NCBI GenBank assembly: GCA_035048485.1
Contig: CM068586.1
Span: forward strand, 47,342,287 to 47,406,286
From: Pteria penguin
Taxonomy: Eukaryota > Mollusca > Bivalvia > Pterioida > Pteriidae
DNA: 64,000 nucleotides
Reading direction: 5' to 3'
Shown: positions 11,301-25,600 of the stretch, in pieces
Layout of the letters: each line of letters starts with the position of its first letter
Numbering within the stretch: position 1 is the first letter of the stretch
Program-made: the position numbers and the translations under genes
The notes under the pieces: generated by a model
Told to the model about the DNA's origin: nothing
Database searches by the model: none
Seen by the model: the letters and a program-made list of their open reading frames with translations, nothing else

Positions 11301-14300
11301 GTCCTGTATTATAACAGTCAGCAGAGACCCACCTTTGCCTCAGCTTGAGGTATAAGGAGCATATAAATATAGAAGAATATTAATCCGGATTTGTAATTTG
11401 AAACTGACGTATGAATTTATATGTACTACATTTACACAGTATCTGCCATCATATAGGTGAAATGATCCCAGTGTGCTTATAAACAATTAACAATAATTTC
11501 TGTTGAAAATGATGTTACATACTGTGCCGTGTTTACTCCATGTATGAATCATCTGATGATTTACCTTTAATGTATTAATATTAGCTGGAACATTATATTA
11601 CAATGCTGTTTTTTCAGTATGGTATCCTGGAGTTTCTTTTATGTCTTTTCAATGATTTTAAGTAATCTGTTAATGAGAATAATAAAATTCAATATTCCCT
11701 GATTATTTTTAGGCTGAGAGTTTAGGAACAAAGCAGATAGATGAGGATGGTATCCTAAACCTAATTAGAACGCTACCAGGAAAGAAATCTAAGTTTGAAA
11801 TTCAAGCACAAGCATCAATTAAAAAGGTACAGTACAACAGCAGTTTTAAATATGGAAGAGGCAGTACAGTATAAACAAAACTGAATAGTGTGTTTTATAT
11901 AAAGTTACATGCTGCTTGAAAAATTTCAGTTCAAAGTCTAAAAGAGACCTTTTACAACTGTTTTATAATTCCGAAGTAAAATTTCTGCAGAAAGAGTGCA
12001 TTAATTGCAGACTTCTCCTATAGTAAATGAATGAACATACAGTAAACAGCACTTCCACATATAGAATGTTTCAAGTCTATTTGAAAAAAAAAGCAGAATA
12101 TTGTTAGAGGCATATCTACTAGAACTGGATTGATTGATTGATTGATTGATTTTTGATTAATGTCACACCACAAATATTTTACGTATATGGTGATGGCATC
12201 TGCCTGATGCGGGACATGAAAATTTTGACCTTTGCAACGGACCCACCAGAAGCATTGAGGGATCTTTAACTAGGGGTGAAACGATACGCTTTTCTCACGA
12301 TACGATACGTATCACGGTTCAGACCCTCAGTTCGGTTATTTTCGATATGATACACTTTGTTAAGGAATAAAGCAAAAATTGTTGACAAGATCATAATTTT
12401 ATCTAAAATCTGCTTGGGATGGTATACCTATGTTCAAGCACTTGGATAAGATTTCTAAAACCAGTATTTTCGACAACAGAATATGGTCGCATGTCTTGTG
12501 CAATAAAACCAGCTATTGCCAATGTAATCGATTTTGAGCGGGGATGAGATAGTGACAACTTTGGAGCTACAATACTACATGATGTATCTTTCAGTTTTGT
12601 CTGAATAGTTCCAGTTCCAACAGTGGATTGAGCCTTACTGTTCCCGGACGTGCACGTGTCTCCCGCACCGAATGAAATATTATACTTTTGTTTTAAATGA
12701 GTTGCCATATTAGACGTATTACCGGTCTTGTAACTCACTTCACAGAAACATATTTTACAAGTACTAGTGTCTTTTTTACTAGAATCTCAGAAGCTGAAAT
12801 ATTTCCAGACAGGAGAGCGATGATATGCAGGGGCATCCCTGAGTTTGACAGATTCACTTGCCATTTTGGTTTGTTGTCGTTAGCGACATTCAAAGATGCT
12901 GTTTGATTGGTTAATTTTACTACTTTTAACCAATGATGGAGCATCTTACAAAGAAATGTTAAAACTATTATACAAAACTGAACCGAACCGTAAAATCAGG
13001 AATTCACCGCGCTGCCCCGAATCGAGGGTTTTTATCGCGGTTCATGGTGCACCGTTTCACCCCTATCTTTAACGTATCATGCATACCACGACACGGGGCT
13101 TGGTTTTTACTGTCTCATCTGAAAGACAGAACACCAACATGACCAGAGTGTGACTCGAACCCCGGCCTCCTGATCAGGAGGCGAGCGCGATACCACGAGG
13201 CCACGACGGCTTACTGGAACTAGAAATGTTGAAGTTAAAAGGTAATAAAGCCGGCGTGGCCTAGTGGTATCGCGTCAGACTCCTGATCAGGAGGCTTGGG
13301 TTCGAGTCCCGCTCTGGTCATGCCGGTGTCATGTCTTTCGGATGAGACAGTGAGAACCGAGGCCCCGTGTCGTGGTATGCATGGCACGTTAAAGATCCCT
13401 CACTGCTTCGGAAGGGTCCGTTGCAAAGGTCAAAATTTGTATGCCCCGCATCAGGCAGATGCCGTCACCATATACGTGAAATATTCGTGGTGTGATGTTA
13501 AACAAAAATCAATCAATCAATTAAAAGGTAATAATGTAATCTACACATTTTTGTAGTAAATTGAATTGAATTGAATCACTATATATTTATGCACTGGTAA
13601 AATGAATTAATAAATTGAATTGAATAACCTTTAATGTCATGTTGTTAACTCCTTTGTTGTAGTGGTCTTGTTTATTTTGACAAAGTATCCTGCCAAATAC
13701 AGATGTTTACATTTATTATTCCTTTCTAAATTTCTGTTCTTCCTGTCTTGGAAATTGTGTGAAATTTCAGAGAGCTTTACACAGAAACATTTAAATAACA
13801 TTGAATTTAATGGATAAGATAAGTATTTGCTTTAGAATTATGTTTTACGTAATGCCAGTTCTGCTTTGTAAATAAATTTTATTATTTATGACTGAACTTG
13901 GGTATTATTATTTAATGTTTTGCACAGGAGAAATCAATGCAGAAGAAATCTGAAGAAGTGGCAGATAATCCTGCACAACCAAACTGGTTATCTAAATTTG
14001 AAAGGGTATCATTTCCAAGTAAATCGGTCAGCCAACCAGCATCTCAGGATTCCATGGCATCCAGTCAATCATCTGTACAAAGTGTATCACCCAAGAAAAA
14101 TACTGATCAATCACAGCAAGGTTTACTTTGGGTGGACAAATATAAGCCTACAACAATGAAGCAAATCATTGGCCAACAGGGTGATAGAAGCAATGCCAAG
14201 AAGTTGTTACATTGGTTGACAAACTGGCACAAAAATCGTGAATTAGGCACAAAACCACAAGGTATACCTAATTTTGTAGAGTTGTGATGTACTGTATGTT

Positions 14301-17300
14301 TTTTTTTAATGAAAAATATGGTATCTTCATATTTCAGTAGTCATCTAGGTTACAGAGAAGCATAAGAGAATGATCCATTATGGAGTTGAATAGGCTTTTG
14401 TTGATATATAGTTGGCTTTGGGCCAAAAGGTCTCAAGTCTGAATCAGAGTGTTCAGATGACAAAAACTGAGACCATGTGTCAATTTGAGGTATTTCTATA
14501 ACATGTATCAGAAAAAATGTAAAGTAGAAATTGTTTTCAGATTTATTAATTAATGTTCATGAAAAGCATTAGTACAAGGAGAATGATTTTGTGGTTGTAT
14601 TTTGTAGGTCGATTCTTCAATAAGAATGATGATGGGTCAGGATACCGAGCTGCCTTGCTTTCCGGCCCTCCTGGAATTGGTAAAACAACCACAGCCACAC
14701 TGGTTTGCCAGGTATTATTATTGTTGTACTTTGTATGCACTTTTAGCATAAATACAGAGTACGGATTGAAATTGTAAAATAACGGTTCATAAAAATGTGT
14801 ACAAAAATGCTTGTTTAGTTAGTCTGAGTTAAGTAACTCTAAGCAACAAGGCACTTTTGTGATTAAACTAATGTAAAGCATTTAGATTGAAATTAATGTA
14901 AAGTATTAAGCTGACCGGATATGACCTGACAATAATAGCAATGGTGACTGCTGAGAAAACTTTTCAAAGAGTGGTAATGTTCAATTAGGCCTTTAGAAAG
15001 GTGTATTGCAGCGTTGTGCTTCATTTACTTTAGATGTAATCATGCTTATGGCAATGATTGTCACTCACACAGGCAAAGTCAACAACATACATGTACTGTG
15101 AATTGAATATTTCCATGAAACTTTGTCTTCAGATAACTTGGTTATAATAGTGCATGTACATGCTTTTAGAATCTTCATGGTTTTACTGATTTGGAGTCAA
15201 GAGTCATTAGATATATGCCATTTAATTATCAATCTGATGGCTCTAAGTAAAGGATCTGACTGTCATACTAGCAGTTTCCCAGAAATAAATGATAGAAATC
15301 AGAAACCAAGCTTTGCTGCTGCAGACACAGAATGTCTTGCATGAAATACAGCTGTGTGGCTCCTTAAATAACTATACATACATTAGCTGGTGTATATACC
15401 CACAGGTATTGCCTAAAGCTATACCAGTTATATTCTGTATGCATAATACTTGCTCATATAAAATATTCTTCAGCATTAAGTCATAAGGATAAACAGGTGT
15501 CTTTTAGGTAGTTTCATTGCATGAATTAAAGTTTCTTTGCAGTAAATCAGGCAAATACCATCTTGACTGAGAAACGAATCAGTTTGTAGGGTGTCGTCAT
15601 TATGTGAGTGATGATGTAAACAGCACCAATAGCAAAAGAATAAGATTGATTACATGCTGATAAACATTTATTTTAATCCAATTAACTTTCCTATAAAATA
15701 TTTCATCTTCATAATACATGTACTTATATTAAGTATCAAAGATGTAAAATTTCCCAGTGCATGAACTATTTTACAAAAATCGAAGATCATTGTTTACTCA
15801 TTACAGGAAGCAGGCTTTTCATATGTGGAACTGAATGCATCAGATACTCGATCTAAGAAGAGTTTGAAAGAGATAGTATCCCAATCCCTTGGCAATACTA
15901 CAATGGTAGACTACATCGGTAATATTCCTAAATCCATGGTTTATACTTATTTTATTTTGGTAGATTCTTTAGTAGAAATAAATGTATTATTATGGAACAC
16001 ACTGTAGCTTCGATGTCTCTTTCATATCTTAGTTTTGATCAGGACATATTAGTAGTGTACCTATCTTTCATTCATTGACATACTTAGGTCAGTGATTACA
16101 AGGGGTAATCCATTGTCTTCCACTTATAAAACAATGAGTGCCTTCGTAAATTTGTGGGAAAATAAGCCTGGTATAGATGGATCAATTTATAAAGAGAATG
16201 AGTCAGTATTTTATAATGACAAGGATGATATATTAATTATTTTGGTATGTCAATCAGAGCAAAATGAAAACTGCAAAACTCCTATTATTTGATAATGGAT
16301 GGTGTTTTAGCTCACCTGAGCCAAAGTCTCAAGTGAGCTATAGTCATAGTGCACTGTCCGTCGTCGACATTGTCGTTGTCCGTCGTTAACTTTTTCACAT
16401 TTTCGACTTCTTCTCTGGAACTAAATTGCAGATTTGGATCAAACTTTGTGTAAATGATGTACTCAAGGTCCCCTACTAAAATTGTGTTCGGGATCCAGAT
16501 TCCCTCAGGGGTGGATCCAGGGCGGGGCCAAAAGTGCCCAAAATGGTACCCCTCTTCAAACATCTCCTCCTCCAGAACCAGTACATAAATGGGGAAACTA
16601 ATTGCATTTCAACAATCTATGTTTCTAGACTTAGTCATTTCAATGAAGAAAAGTTTCATGTTTTTCAATTAATTGATATTGATGATTTCTTAATGACTAT
16701 TTTTATCATCATTGTGGTAAGGAATATTATTGTGAAAGAATTTTGTCATTATCTCAATTTTTGGATTTTTTATGAATTTTTTAAAACTTCCAAAAAAAAA
16801 AAGGGGGGGGGGGGTTGGCCATTTTTCACATTTTCAACTTTTTCTACAAAACCACATGAAAGATTTTAATGAAACATGGAATACATGAAGTACTAAAAGT
16901 CCTCTATGAATTTGGTAAATTTCATCTAGATTGGTTAACAGATAATGCCACCATGTCTAATAAGTAGGTCTCACAATGGTACATATACCACTTGGTAATT
17001 GAAATATGGAGAGTAGCGGTTCAAATCCAGCTGTGGTCCAAAAAATTTTTTTTTACACATCTAGATAAGTTTTTAGATGTTTCTCAACACTCAACATATG
17101 AAATTAGGCAATTCTACGTTTAAGACTTCCAAAAAAAAAAAGGGGGGGGGGTGGCCATTTTTCACATTTTCAACTTTTTCTACAAAACTGTTTGAAGGAT
17201 TTTAATAAATCTTGGTAGAAATAAGTCACTTATGATCCTCTTCAAATTTTATTGTTTTCGTCCAGACCTCTTTACAGGTGGCGCCACCATAGTCAAAAGT

Positions 17301-20300
17301 AGGTCACAAAAGAGTTCCCTCCTTTAACAATATTCTTTTTCATACGGGCTGTATACAGAGACAAACAGAATGCATAGAAATGATCTAGAGGGATGAGTGA
17401 AGACGTATTGTCATTTTGGTTCCCTTCCAAAACCAAATTTTAGAATTTTTTTTCGGCATTTCTTTCGACTTGGTGATTCAATGCAGAAAAGTGTCATATT
17501 TCCTAGTTAATTGATAATGATGATTTCTTGTGGACTAATGTGATCATAATTATGGTAAGGATTGTTACTTTGAAAGAATTTTGTCAATATCTCAATTTTT
17601 GGATTTTCTATGAATTTTTTAAGACTTCCAAATGAGGGTGTATAGGAACAATTCAATCACATTTTTCACTTCTGCTGTTATACCACATAAAAGATTTTAA
17701 TGAAACATGGAATACATGAAGTACTAAAGGTCCTCTATCAATTTGGTAAATTTCATCCAAATTGGTTAACAGATAATGCCACCATGTCTAAAAAGTATGT
17801 CTCACAATGGTACATATACCACTTGGTAATTGAAATATGGAGAGTAGCGGTTCAAATCCAGCCGCGGTCAAAAATTTTTTTTTCATTTCTTTACACATCT
17901 AAATAAGTTTTTAGATGTTTCTCAACACTCAACATATGAAATTAGGCAATTTTAAGTTAGATTTGGGCAATATTTGAAACAATTGTTGTTCATGACCCAG
18001 ACTTGAAATCAGTGAACAAAAGGCCCCACCTAAAGAAAATGACTAACTTGTTGCCCTGAATGACATCTTGCAGAGACAAAGGAAATGCTTAATATCAAAA
18101 TCACCTGAATGGATGTGCAAAAAAGTGTTGTTTTTTATTCTAGCCTGAAATAAAATTTGACATATTTTCAACATCTGTGTTGACTTAGTCACATTAATGC
18201 AAAAATAAATGAATTCTTCCTTCATGCATGACTGATCATCTAGGCACTCAGGTGAGCGATATATACCCACTTGGGCCTCTTGTTTTGTTTGCAGCAAGAC
18301 TTGGGTGTGATTGATTTAAAGTTTATTTTCAAACAACAAAGTAGGAAACTATTTTATATTATTCAAAATATTATTTTATATCAGTGGAAGTGGAATGCTA
18401 TACATGTATTTATTACATGTCACTTTTAACTGATTTATTTCAGGAATCTGTATGTATCTTTAGTAGTATGAAAGTTAAGATTTATGTCATTATATACTTT
18501 TGTCTTTCATATTTAGAGAGAAAAAGACAACATGTTAATTTTTGTAAATTATGGAAATAATAAAAAGTTAAATGAAGATTTTTTATGGAGCTTTTGTTGA
18601 CCTATGAATTTGTCATTAGGTGGAGGTTCTTCCAAGACACAGGGTCGTAAGCATTGTTTACTGATGGATGAAGTGGACGGCATGGCTGGTAATGAGGATC
18701 GAGGTGGTCTGAATGAGCTTGTACAGCTGATTAAAATCTCCCATATCCCAGTCATCTGTATGTGTAACGACAGAAATCATCAGAAGATGAGGACCTTATC
18801 AAATTACACCTATGACCTTAGATTCCAGAAACCCAGGGTAGATCAGATCAAGGTAGGATCTACATGTAGACCAGGGAAGTTTTAAGTGCGAATCATATAT
18901 CTTTATAACACTTATCAAAATGGGTGGAAGTTTTTTGAAAAATTTTGAAAAATGAAATCATGGTCTGTATAAACAATGCTTCTTTTTAATAATAGATAGA
19001 TAAAACTTATAAAGTAGACTAAAATTCAACCTGATAATTTCAGTGTGTGGTTGTAAAAGTCCATAAACATTTACTGTATAAGAATCATTCAACAATATTT
19101 TAGTGGGACACATACATGGCTATTTAAGTATGAAAAATTGGCTTATAAGTGGATTGCATATAAGAAGTAAGAGAATTTGCCATTTACTTTTTAGCTCACC
19201 TGTGCATAGCTCAAGTGAGCTATTGTCATAGTGCAGCGTCCGGCGTCCGTCCGTCGTTAACTTTTCTACATTTTCGACTTCTTCGACTTCTTCTCCAGAA
19301 CCGCTGCACAGAATTTCACCAAACTCCATAGGAAGTAAGTACTCAAGGTCCTCTACCAAGTTTGTGTTTTTTATGCGGATCCTTGATCCAAGATGGCCGC
19401 CATTGGCTCTGATTGGTTGACACATTTTCGACTTCTTCTCCAGAACCGCTGCACAGAATTTCACCAAACTCCATAGGAAGTAGGTACTCAAGGTCCTCTA
19501 CCAAGTTTGTGTTTTTTATGCCAGTCTGTAATCCAAGATGGCCGCCATTGGCTCTGATTGGTTGAAACATTTTCAACTTCTTCTCCAGATCGGCTGCACA
19601 GAATTTCATCAAACCTCATAGGAAGTAAGTACTCAAGGTCCTCTACCAAGTTTGTGTTTTTTATGCCGATCCGTGATCCAAGATAACCGCCATTGACTCT
19701 GATTGGTTGACACATTTTCGACTTCTTCTCCAGAACCACTGCACAGAAATTCATCAAACTGCATAGAAAGTAAGTACTCAAAGTCCTCAACCAAGTTTGG
19801 TGTTTTTTATGTTGATCCGTGATCCAAGATGGCTGCCATTGACTCTGATTGGTTGACACATTTTCAACTTCTTCTCCAGAACCACTGCACAAAATTTCAC
19901 CAAACTGCATAGAAAGTAAGTACTCAAGGTCCTCTACCAAGTATAGGTTTTTCATGCCGATCCGTAATCCAAGATGGCCGCCATTGGCTCTGTTTGATTG
20001 ACACATTTTCATCTTCCTCTCCAGAACCCCTGCACAGAATTTCTTGCTTGCTTGTAAATATGCACTTTGTGCTCAGGTGAGCAATATAGGCCTACTTGGG
20101 CCTCTTGTTTTGTTCTATTCTAGGGTGCGATGATGTCACTCGCATTCCGAGAAGGATTGAAAATATCACCTCCAGCACTTAACGAGATTATACTGGGTGC
20201 AAACCAGGATATCCGTCAGGTAATATATAATCATATTTAGGATATTTATTAGACAAAACAAAAGTATGTAAGGCCATGTGAATTTAATTCTATGTTTCTT

Positions 20301-22571
20301 AGACACCGGCGCACGCTAAAATTTGGCGCCGACAAGTCGTATTTATTACAACTTCAGAAAAAAATAGCAGCCATGTCTCCATTTTGATCCATTGCTAAAT
20401 ATGAAATATCTGTTTTTTGAACATGTTTTCCCTTAGGAGAAAGAGAAAGTACTTTGTCAGCTAATGAAATGCTTAATGTAATGCTGTTAAACAGCAGAGA
20501 TCGGGAGTGTCATACGCCCTGCGACATAGTCCCATTCAAATCGAAAATGGCGCATTAAACCACTTACTCGGTGCGCTCTATTGCGCATTCAAATTTAGAA
20601 GCAGCGAACATTGGTTCTTCGATGTGCGTTTTCCGTTATTGACACAAGTGTCTTCATAATATCTGGTTTGATAAAGACACACGATTTACAGCTATACGAT
20701 CTTAATGTTGCTCCCGAAAACGATCCCTTAAGCCTATCCAAAGCGCTTAAAAAGCTTAGCTCCAGTCAGTTATTGCCTCTTTATCTGGCATTAGCACTAG
20801 TGGTCGTTTTAGTGAAGTTGCATGTACTCCCCAATCAGCTGATCTTGAAAAACAGCCGGACCCTTAGCCCGATTTACTAACAGTCGTAGACGTTAGTCGT
20901 AACCATAAATCAGCTATATATGAGATCAACTACATATTCTTATTTCATGTAAAGGCCCTTTCACACCATAACGAATTGACACAACTTGCGCGTAACGAAT
21001 TGTAAAAATTTGACCAAGTCACTGTAAGTCTGCGTTTAAATTGCTGGCTTGCGCTCCGTGTATCACTTGCATACGTTCTTTGTATGATATGTGTACACTG
21101 TGCGTATGTTGTACAAAATGAAATACATCACCTGGATTATTTATACATTACTCAATGACTGTGTTTCTACATCTCCATAATTTCAGTCAAAGTTTCAGGT
21201 CACATATCTGTACAATGTATATACATATGCAACCCAATTTCGTTCATGAAAAATCATGTTGCAGAACTGCAAAAAAGTACTGTTCTTGTCATCTTTCTGT
21301 GCATTCCAAATAATCTCCAATATTTCAGACTACAAGATCAAAGCATAAAGACTCGCAGCTAGTATACATTCTGTGTTGACAGCGTGGTAAGCGTACACTA
21401 CGCATACATGTACGTTACTCATTTGTTTAACATACGATGAGAGTTCGCAGTGGATATGCATATATGTATAATGTGTTCGCTGCGTACGGGCCGTTCGCCG
21501 ACATACATCGAGAATTTTTGTCCATGCCCAGGATTTCTTGACGTACAGATTGAGCTACGACACACGAGTGCATATAACGATGAACTCAAAACGCTCTCGT
21601 AACATTCTCCCGACATACTGTCAACGTAGGACAGGGTATGACAGCAAGTGCCAAAATCTTGCCATACGCATTTCTGATTCGTTATAGAGTGAAAGCCACA
21701 AAACTTAGTTTACGCTTATGATTTTAGGTGAAACGCATTTTCAATGGGTTCAGTTACGTTTACAGTACGGGTTTACTAAAGATTGTTGGTAAAACAGGCT
21801 ACAGGCACCGAAAGATCATGGTTCTACTTAAAATAAAAGTGCTGGGTGCTGGGTCTTTAGAATATCATTGTAACCAAATTTTGCAATAGACCCACAAATT
21901 GTGAGAATTTGTTCGGAGTCAGAGTTGAAGGCAAATTAAGGACAACCACAATTTGTAAACTAACTGCAGAAATTCATACCAAAAACGTATAATTAAATCA
22001 AACCGAATTTCCCTTCGTTGTTGAATAGATTTGTTATTGTTGTTCTGTTCTCTGAATTACTCAATAGTTACATCTAATTAATATGACACAAAATACAACT
22101 TTGCAAAAATTGAATTTTCTAAATGGCCCTTTCGTAGCGGAATATGGCTTATTGAAATTGAAAATGGCCCATTGAAGTCTTAGCAAGGGGGACGATAGCC
22201 CCATTGATCCAGTTTGCCTTCCCAATCACTGCACTTTTACCAAAAACGTCTTCATGATCTTACTTGGTGGGGGGGGGGGGGGGGGGGGGGGGGGGGGATA
22301 GCTTTCCTTCAAGCATTGAAAATTAACTTTAAGGAAGAGACAGTAGTGCAATGGATGATTCTTCCATTTATAAAAGGTACATCACTTGCCCAACTAATAA
22401 AGGATCCATTGTCAAATAAAGATCAGAAAATTCAACCGCACGTGAAACCCGAGGAAACGCTTTAAATAGTACATATTGGGGGAAAAATACAAAAAATAAA
22501 TACCCTACCTACCTTGCTACTTTTACCCAGTTATCTGTGAAAAATAGAATTAATTTTACATGGCCTAATTG

Positions 22572-22641
<70 letters not shown>

Positions 22642-25600
22642 AGTGATGCTCTTTTAATCCGGGCTCTGTTTATCCGGACAAGAAAGTGTGAGAACGGATT
22701 TCCCAAATGATATTTTGATCCGATAAACCGGAAATCCACGTTCCGAATCTGTACAAGGAAATATGAGTATGGAATCCGAAAAATGTACGTGAAATTTGCT
22801 CCGATAATCCGGACAAACTTTTGCTTTCCGGACGTAGCTGTAGCAAATAACTGCGGTTTAATAAATACACAAAGCAGCACTGCTTATCTCCTGTTTGCGC
22901 TGGTTAATTGTTTGTTTAACAGTTGAACGGCGCGTTTACCTGGTCACCTACCTATGGTATGTTAATTACCTATCCAATTAAGAATTGACCGCTTGTGGTA
23001 AAGTCAAACGTCATGTGAGCGGTCATTGATAATCGCTTTTTAATTAGTCAGTACACGCTCACGCCAGAAATGAAGATTACTGTTACTTGAATGATAGTAA
23101 ATAAAAGTAAATTGCCGACTTCGCATCTTACATTGTTAATTAAATATTGGGGCTTTAAATTGTAACCAAACTTTAGGTAGTGTCACTCTTCTATCAGAGA
23201 ACGATCATTGATAACGTATCCTTACTTAGTGCTAATCAGTGCCCATTACATTATTTTGTAGATAAGTTTTAATTTTTAGTTATTCTTCTGTTTTATAGTT
23301 AAAGAAAATTTTTATATTTAAAGCATGAAAATTGTATAAATTTATCCGGACATAAATTCTTTTCACTTCTAAATTTGTATGACACAACAGGACATTAGAT
23401 AAACACTCCGATCGCGATAGAAGTAAAATTAATTAGTCAAGCGCGAGGTATATACAAAGGCGGCTGTCAACATTTAAGTAGAGGACAATGAGTGAAAAAT
23501 CATTTAGGTTTCAGAAATTTGGCTGTAATTAATGTACAATTTACTAAAGATTTTAATATAATAAATATATATACTGTTGAGTTTGTGCTTTCACTCCCCC
23601 CTATTATTTAACTATTTATTATACCCCCCCCCCCTGCAAACAAAGTTTTTTTTGGGGGGGGGTATATAGGAATCACCCTGCCTGTCCGTCTGTCTGTGTG
23701 TCCGTCTTGTCCATCAACCTTTGTCAGGGGCATAACTTTTTTACTCTTTATCATATGATGATCTTACTTGGTACATTTGTTCCTTTGGAGATGCCGGTGT
23801 GTCATGACCCTGAACCAAGGTTGTGGGTCAAAGGTCAAGGTCACTATGGGCTCTATTGTAAAACTCTTGTCCGGGCTATATCTTTAAGTTGTACATGTAT
23901 GAATGGATAATGTTCGTACTTGGTACATTTGTTCCTTCGGAGATGCCGGTGTGTCATGACCCTGAACCAAGGTGGGTCAAAGGTCAAGGTCACTATTCAC
24001 TCTATTGTAAAAATCGTCTGGGCTATTTATACCCCCCGCAAACAAAGTTTGGGGGTGGTATATAGGAATCACCCTGTCTGTCTGTCTGTCTATTTGTCCC
24101 GTTAGGACTGCTCTATTTTCTCCATGTTTTCTCATTCATTTTGTCCTTTCTCAGTCTGTCAACCTTTGTCCGGGGCATATACTTGGTACATTTGTTCCTT
24201 TGGAGATGCTGGTGTGTCATGACCCTGAACCAAGGTCATGGGTCAGAGGTCAAGGTCACTATTCACTCTATTGTAAAAATCTCGTCCAGGCTATTTTTCC
24301 TCATACCTTAAAATGTGCTTGTAAGTGGGACATCCATTACACTTATACCAGTGATGTATATTGGGATGAATTATTGCATGTTTCTACTTTGTTACCACGG
24401 GGGTATTTGTCCCGTTAGGACTGCTCTATTTTCTCCATGTTTACTCATTCATTTTGTCCTTTCTCAGTGTATTTTCAACTCTCAGCATTCTCTTGTATCA
24501 CTTAGTCATATTACAACATGAATGGTTCAAGGCAAACCGCAACACATGTAAGTGTCGCCCTATTCCCCTATGACCATGATATCGGATAAAGGCCTGGTCA
24601 TTTTACATTTAGACAGCAAAATGTAGCTGATGTCTGATATCTTCATATAGAGTAGTGCTTTGTATATAGTTTTCTTTTTTTATATTTCTATTTATGTAGT
24701 TTTTGTGTTGGCTAGAAAAGTCAACATACTATGCTGTCGTGCAGCGTGTGGAAGTTGCAGGCGAACAGCTACTCATTAAATCAACAACATTACGCCTTGA
24801 GAAATAATTCTCTGTTGTTCGTCAGTGGAACACATTATCCAAATTGATTTATTAAAACAAAAACGGCCTGTGAAAAATGCAAATATGTCTCTTTATAGAA
24901 TTTGGGGTTATTCCACATAATTGCATTGTAAATTTCGAAATATTTTTCGTTTGTTTTGAGAAATCGCGTATGAATATATACCATTGTCAGACAACTACTG
25001 AACTTTTCGTTCGATCCTGTTACGAAATTCGCATCTATTATATACCTTATTATTGCTTGGGTGCGTTTTGAGAATGTATGATATCTGAATTTCCTAAAAT
25101 TAAATAGTTTTGGTCCTGATAATTGTACATACATCTGAATAAGATACAAAGCATTTTCTCGAATATCGGTATTTTGACACGATTTACTTTTGCGTGAGTT
25201 GCCTATCTTGTTTCTACTTCCGCCCAGCTGTTTTCTTGAAAAGCTCTAGAAACAGTCACGGACTTATATAGATATTAAACTGAAATTTTGGCAAGTACAT
25301 ATCAAAAGGTTACAGAGTAAGGTGAAGTTTTCGTAGTGATTGACTCATTTTTTGCCAAGCAGTGATTCTTGACTTAGAAAATTGCTTAGAAATGTCTATT
25401 TCCAGACTTTCTAAGCTGTTTCATCAGATATTGGTACAACAGTTGGCGGGGGGTGAAACGAAACACTGAAACAGCACCTAAACACAGAAACGGCAGGGTA
25501 AACACCGAAACGGCACTTATATACTCATTATAATGACAAATTTGCCCACTTCCATAATATATAGGCTAAACAACATTGGAAATGCGGATTTTTTTTAAAA

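Larger units (their letters stand above)
12129..13212 (-). mobile_element. tRNA-derived SINE (minus), split by a hAT insertion
   Basis: The SINE runs 12129-12270 and resumes at 13074-13212; the gap is a hAT element. On the minus strand it has a tRNA-like head (B box GGTTCGAGTCA-like near 13155, A-box-like block near 13200), a conserved body, and an AATC-repeat tail at 12129. Flanks ACTAGAACTGG (12118) and ACTGGAACTAG (13213) look like an 11-base target duplication with two mismatches. Confidence 0.85.

Noticed and set aside
13249..13325. Possible tRNA gene
   Set aside because: It has A-box and B-box motifs but no convincing cloverleaf or acceptor-stem pairing, and it is joined to a repeated SINE body with TSDs. 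It is a tRNA-derived SINE head.
13296..13556. Open frame of 86 codons, with relatives at 34426-34698 and 46233-46496
   Set aside because: All three are chance translations of the SINE body and tail in matching positions.
19120..20012. Long minus-strand open frames of up to 174 codons
   Set aside because: They are translations of the 145-bp tandem core with the same peptide phrase repeated in shifting frames (EILCSGSGEEVENVSTN). The same happens at 46817-47410 and 60493-61172. No sign of a real protein.
19290..20040. Regular repeats resembling a CRISPR array
   Set aside because: Units are directly adjacent, about 145 bp long, without unique spacers, and lie in animal DNA inside a mobile element.
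20611..20880. 89-codon frame inside the hAT-like element, considered as a gene
   Set aside because: It lacks any domain I recognise and is entirely within a degraded transposon.
24835..25149. Open frames on both strands (104 and 64 codons)
   Set aside because: They overlap each other on opposite strands, are AT-rich and have no motif or splice support.
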